In this document: piece after piece, positions 14,988 to 15,321 of the stretch | Layout: every line of letters starts with the position of its first letter | How positions within the stretch are numbered: position 1 is the first letter of the stretch | From: Clostridium_AQ sp900552125 | Lineage (GTDB): Bacteria; Bacillota_I; Bacilli_A; Erysipelotrichales; Erysipelotrichaceae | DNA length: 15,321 nt | Direction: 5' to 3' (one strand) | Assembly (NCBI GenBank): GCA_037892765.1 | Contig: JBBKBW010000060.1 | Notes under the pieces: generated by a model | What the model was told of the DNA's origin: nothing | The model's database searches: none | The model's input: only the letters and a program-made list of their open reading frames with translations | Translations under genes and position numbers: made by a program

Positions 14988-15321
14988 TTAAGCCTCTAAT
15001 TCTTTTAAATATCTGCTTAAAGCATCCTGCCATGTAGGTAGACGGTCAAAACCGTTTTTATCTAACTCTGTTTTCTCCATTCTACTATTTTTTGGTCTTG
15101 TTGCTTTTACAGGGAAAGCATTACTTTCTACTGGAGTAACCTTTACATCATCCATTCCAGCTTGTTTAAAGATTTCGCATGCAAATTCATACCAGCTACA
15201 TAATCCTTCATTTGTCGCATGGTATGTACCGTACTTATCAGTTTGAATCATATCCACAACAAGCTTAGCTAGATCATATGTATATGTTGGAGAACCAATC
15301 TGATCGTTTACAACACTCACA
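14988..15321 (-). CDS. rfbD: dTDP-4-dehydrorhamnose reductase, C-terminal part (RmlD/RfbD)
   Basis: The last 110 or so residues of RmlD, the NADPH-dependent reductase that makes dTDP-L-rhamnose, the final step of the RmlABCD pathway. The frame enters from the window edge with no start codon, so the gene is partial (5' end missing). Diagnostic pieces are VVNDQIGSPTYTYDLAKLV, which follows the substrate-binding region of this short-chain reductase family, GTYHATNEG with SWYEFACEIF, and the terminal RPKNSRM ahead of the closing helix (TWQDALSRYLKEL). In streptococci the equivalent gene, gacA, opens the group A carbohydrate locus. Its presence says the glycan made here contains rhamnose. A terminator follows directly, so it is the last gene of its own unit. 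Confidence 0.95.
   Translation of the reverse strand, partial: VSVVNDQIGSPTYTYDLAKLVVDMIQTDKYGTYHATNEGLCSWYEFACEIFKQAGMDDVKVTPVESNAFPVKATRPKNSRMEKTELDKNGFDRLPTWQDALSRYLKELEA

Overview
The window reads as part of a cell-envelope polysaccharide locus from a low-GC Gram-positive bacterium (Bacillota). An Erysipelotrichia or Clostridia member is plausible, but nothing here fixes the genus. The base composition is strongly AT-rich, ribosome binding sites are GGAGG-like, and the gene content (RmlD, rhamnosyltransferases, an RgpC/RgpD-type ABC exporter) fits a rhamnose-containing wall glycan. Every gene is on the minus strand, so transcription runs from high to low coordinates.

Four transcription units can be drawn from terminators and promoters. 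(1) The 3' end of rmlD (14988 to the window edge) makes dTDP-L-rhamnose and ends in a hairpin terminator at 14948-14980. (2) A single GT-A glycosyltransferase (13765-14676) has its own promoter (14731-14759) and terminator (13706-13747). (3) Seven genes run from 13568 to 5530 behind a second promoter that is a near copy of the first (39 of 43 bases). They encode a DPM1/GacI-like undecaprenyl-phosphate sugar synthase, a GacJ-like small membrane protein, a LicD-family transferase, a Wzx/GacK-like flippase, a GT-A glycosyltransferase and two paralogous polytopic proteins that look like GT-C (lipid-linked sugar) transferases. The unit ends at a terminator near 5475-5512. (4) Five genes from 5365 to 2 encode a GT2 rhamnosyltransferase-like protein with a degenerate extra GT domain, a WsaF-like rhamnosyltransferase, the ABC permease (Wzm/RgpC), the ATPase with a carbohydrate-binding-like tail (Wzt/RgpD), and a small double-anchored protein with a beta-rich outer domain.

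Taken together, unit 4 would build and export a rhamnose-rich backbone. Unit 3 would add side groups outside the membrane: charge a lipid with sugar (DPM1-like plus small partner), flip it (Wzx-like), and transfer it (GT-C pair). The gene order mirrors gacI-gacJ-gacK-gacL of the streptococcal group A carbohydrate locus, with LicD and an extra GT inserted and the GT-C gene duplicated.

The most striking sequence-level event is in the upstream GT-C gene. An exact 11-bp tandem duplication (9290-9300 and 9301-9311) breaks the reading frame after codon 45. Removing one copy restores a protein of about 634 residues that aligns through the junction with its neighbour paralogue. The gene is therefore a recent pseudogene, a switched-off allele, or a sequencing error.
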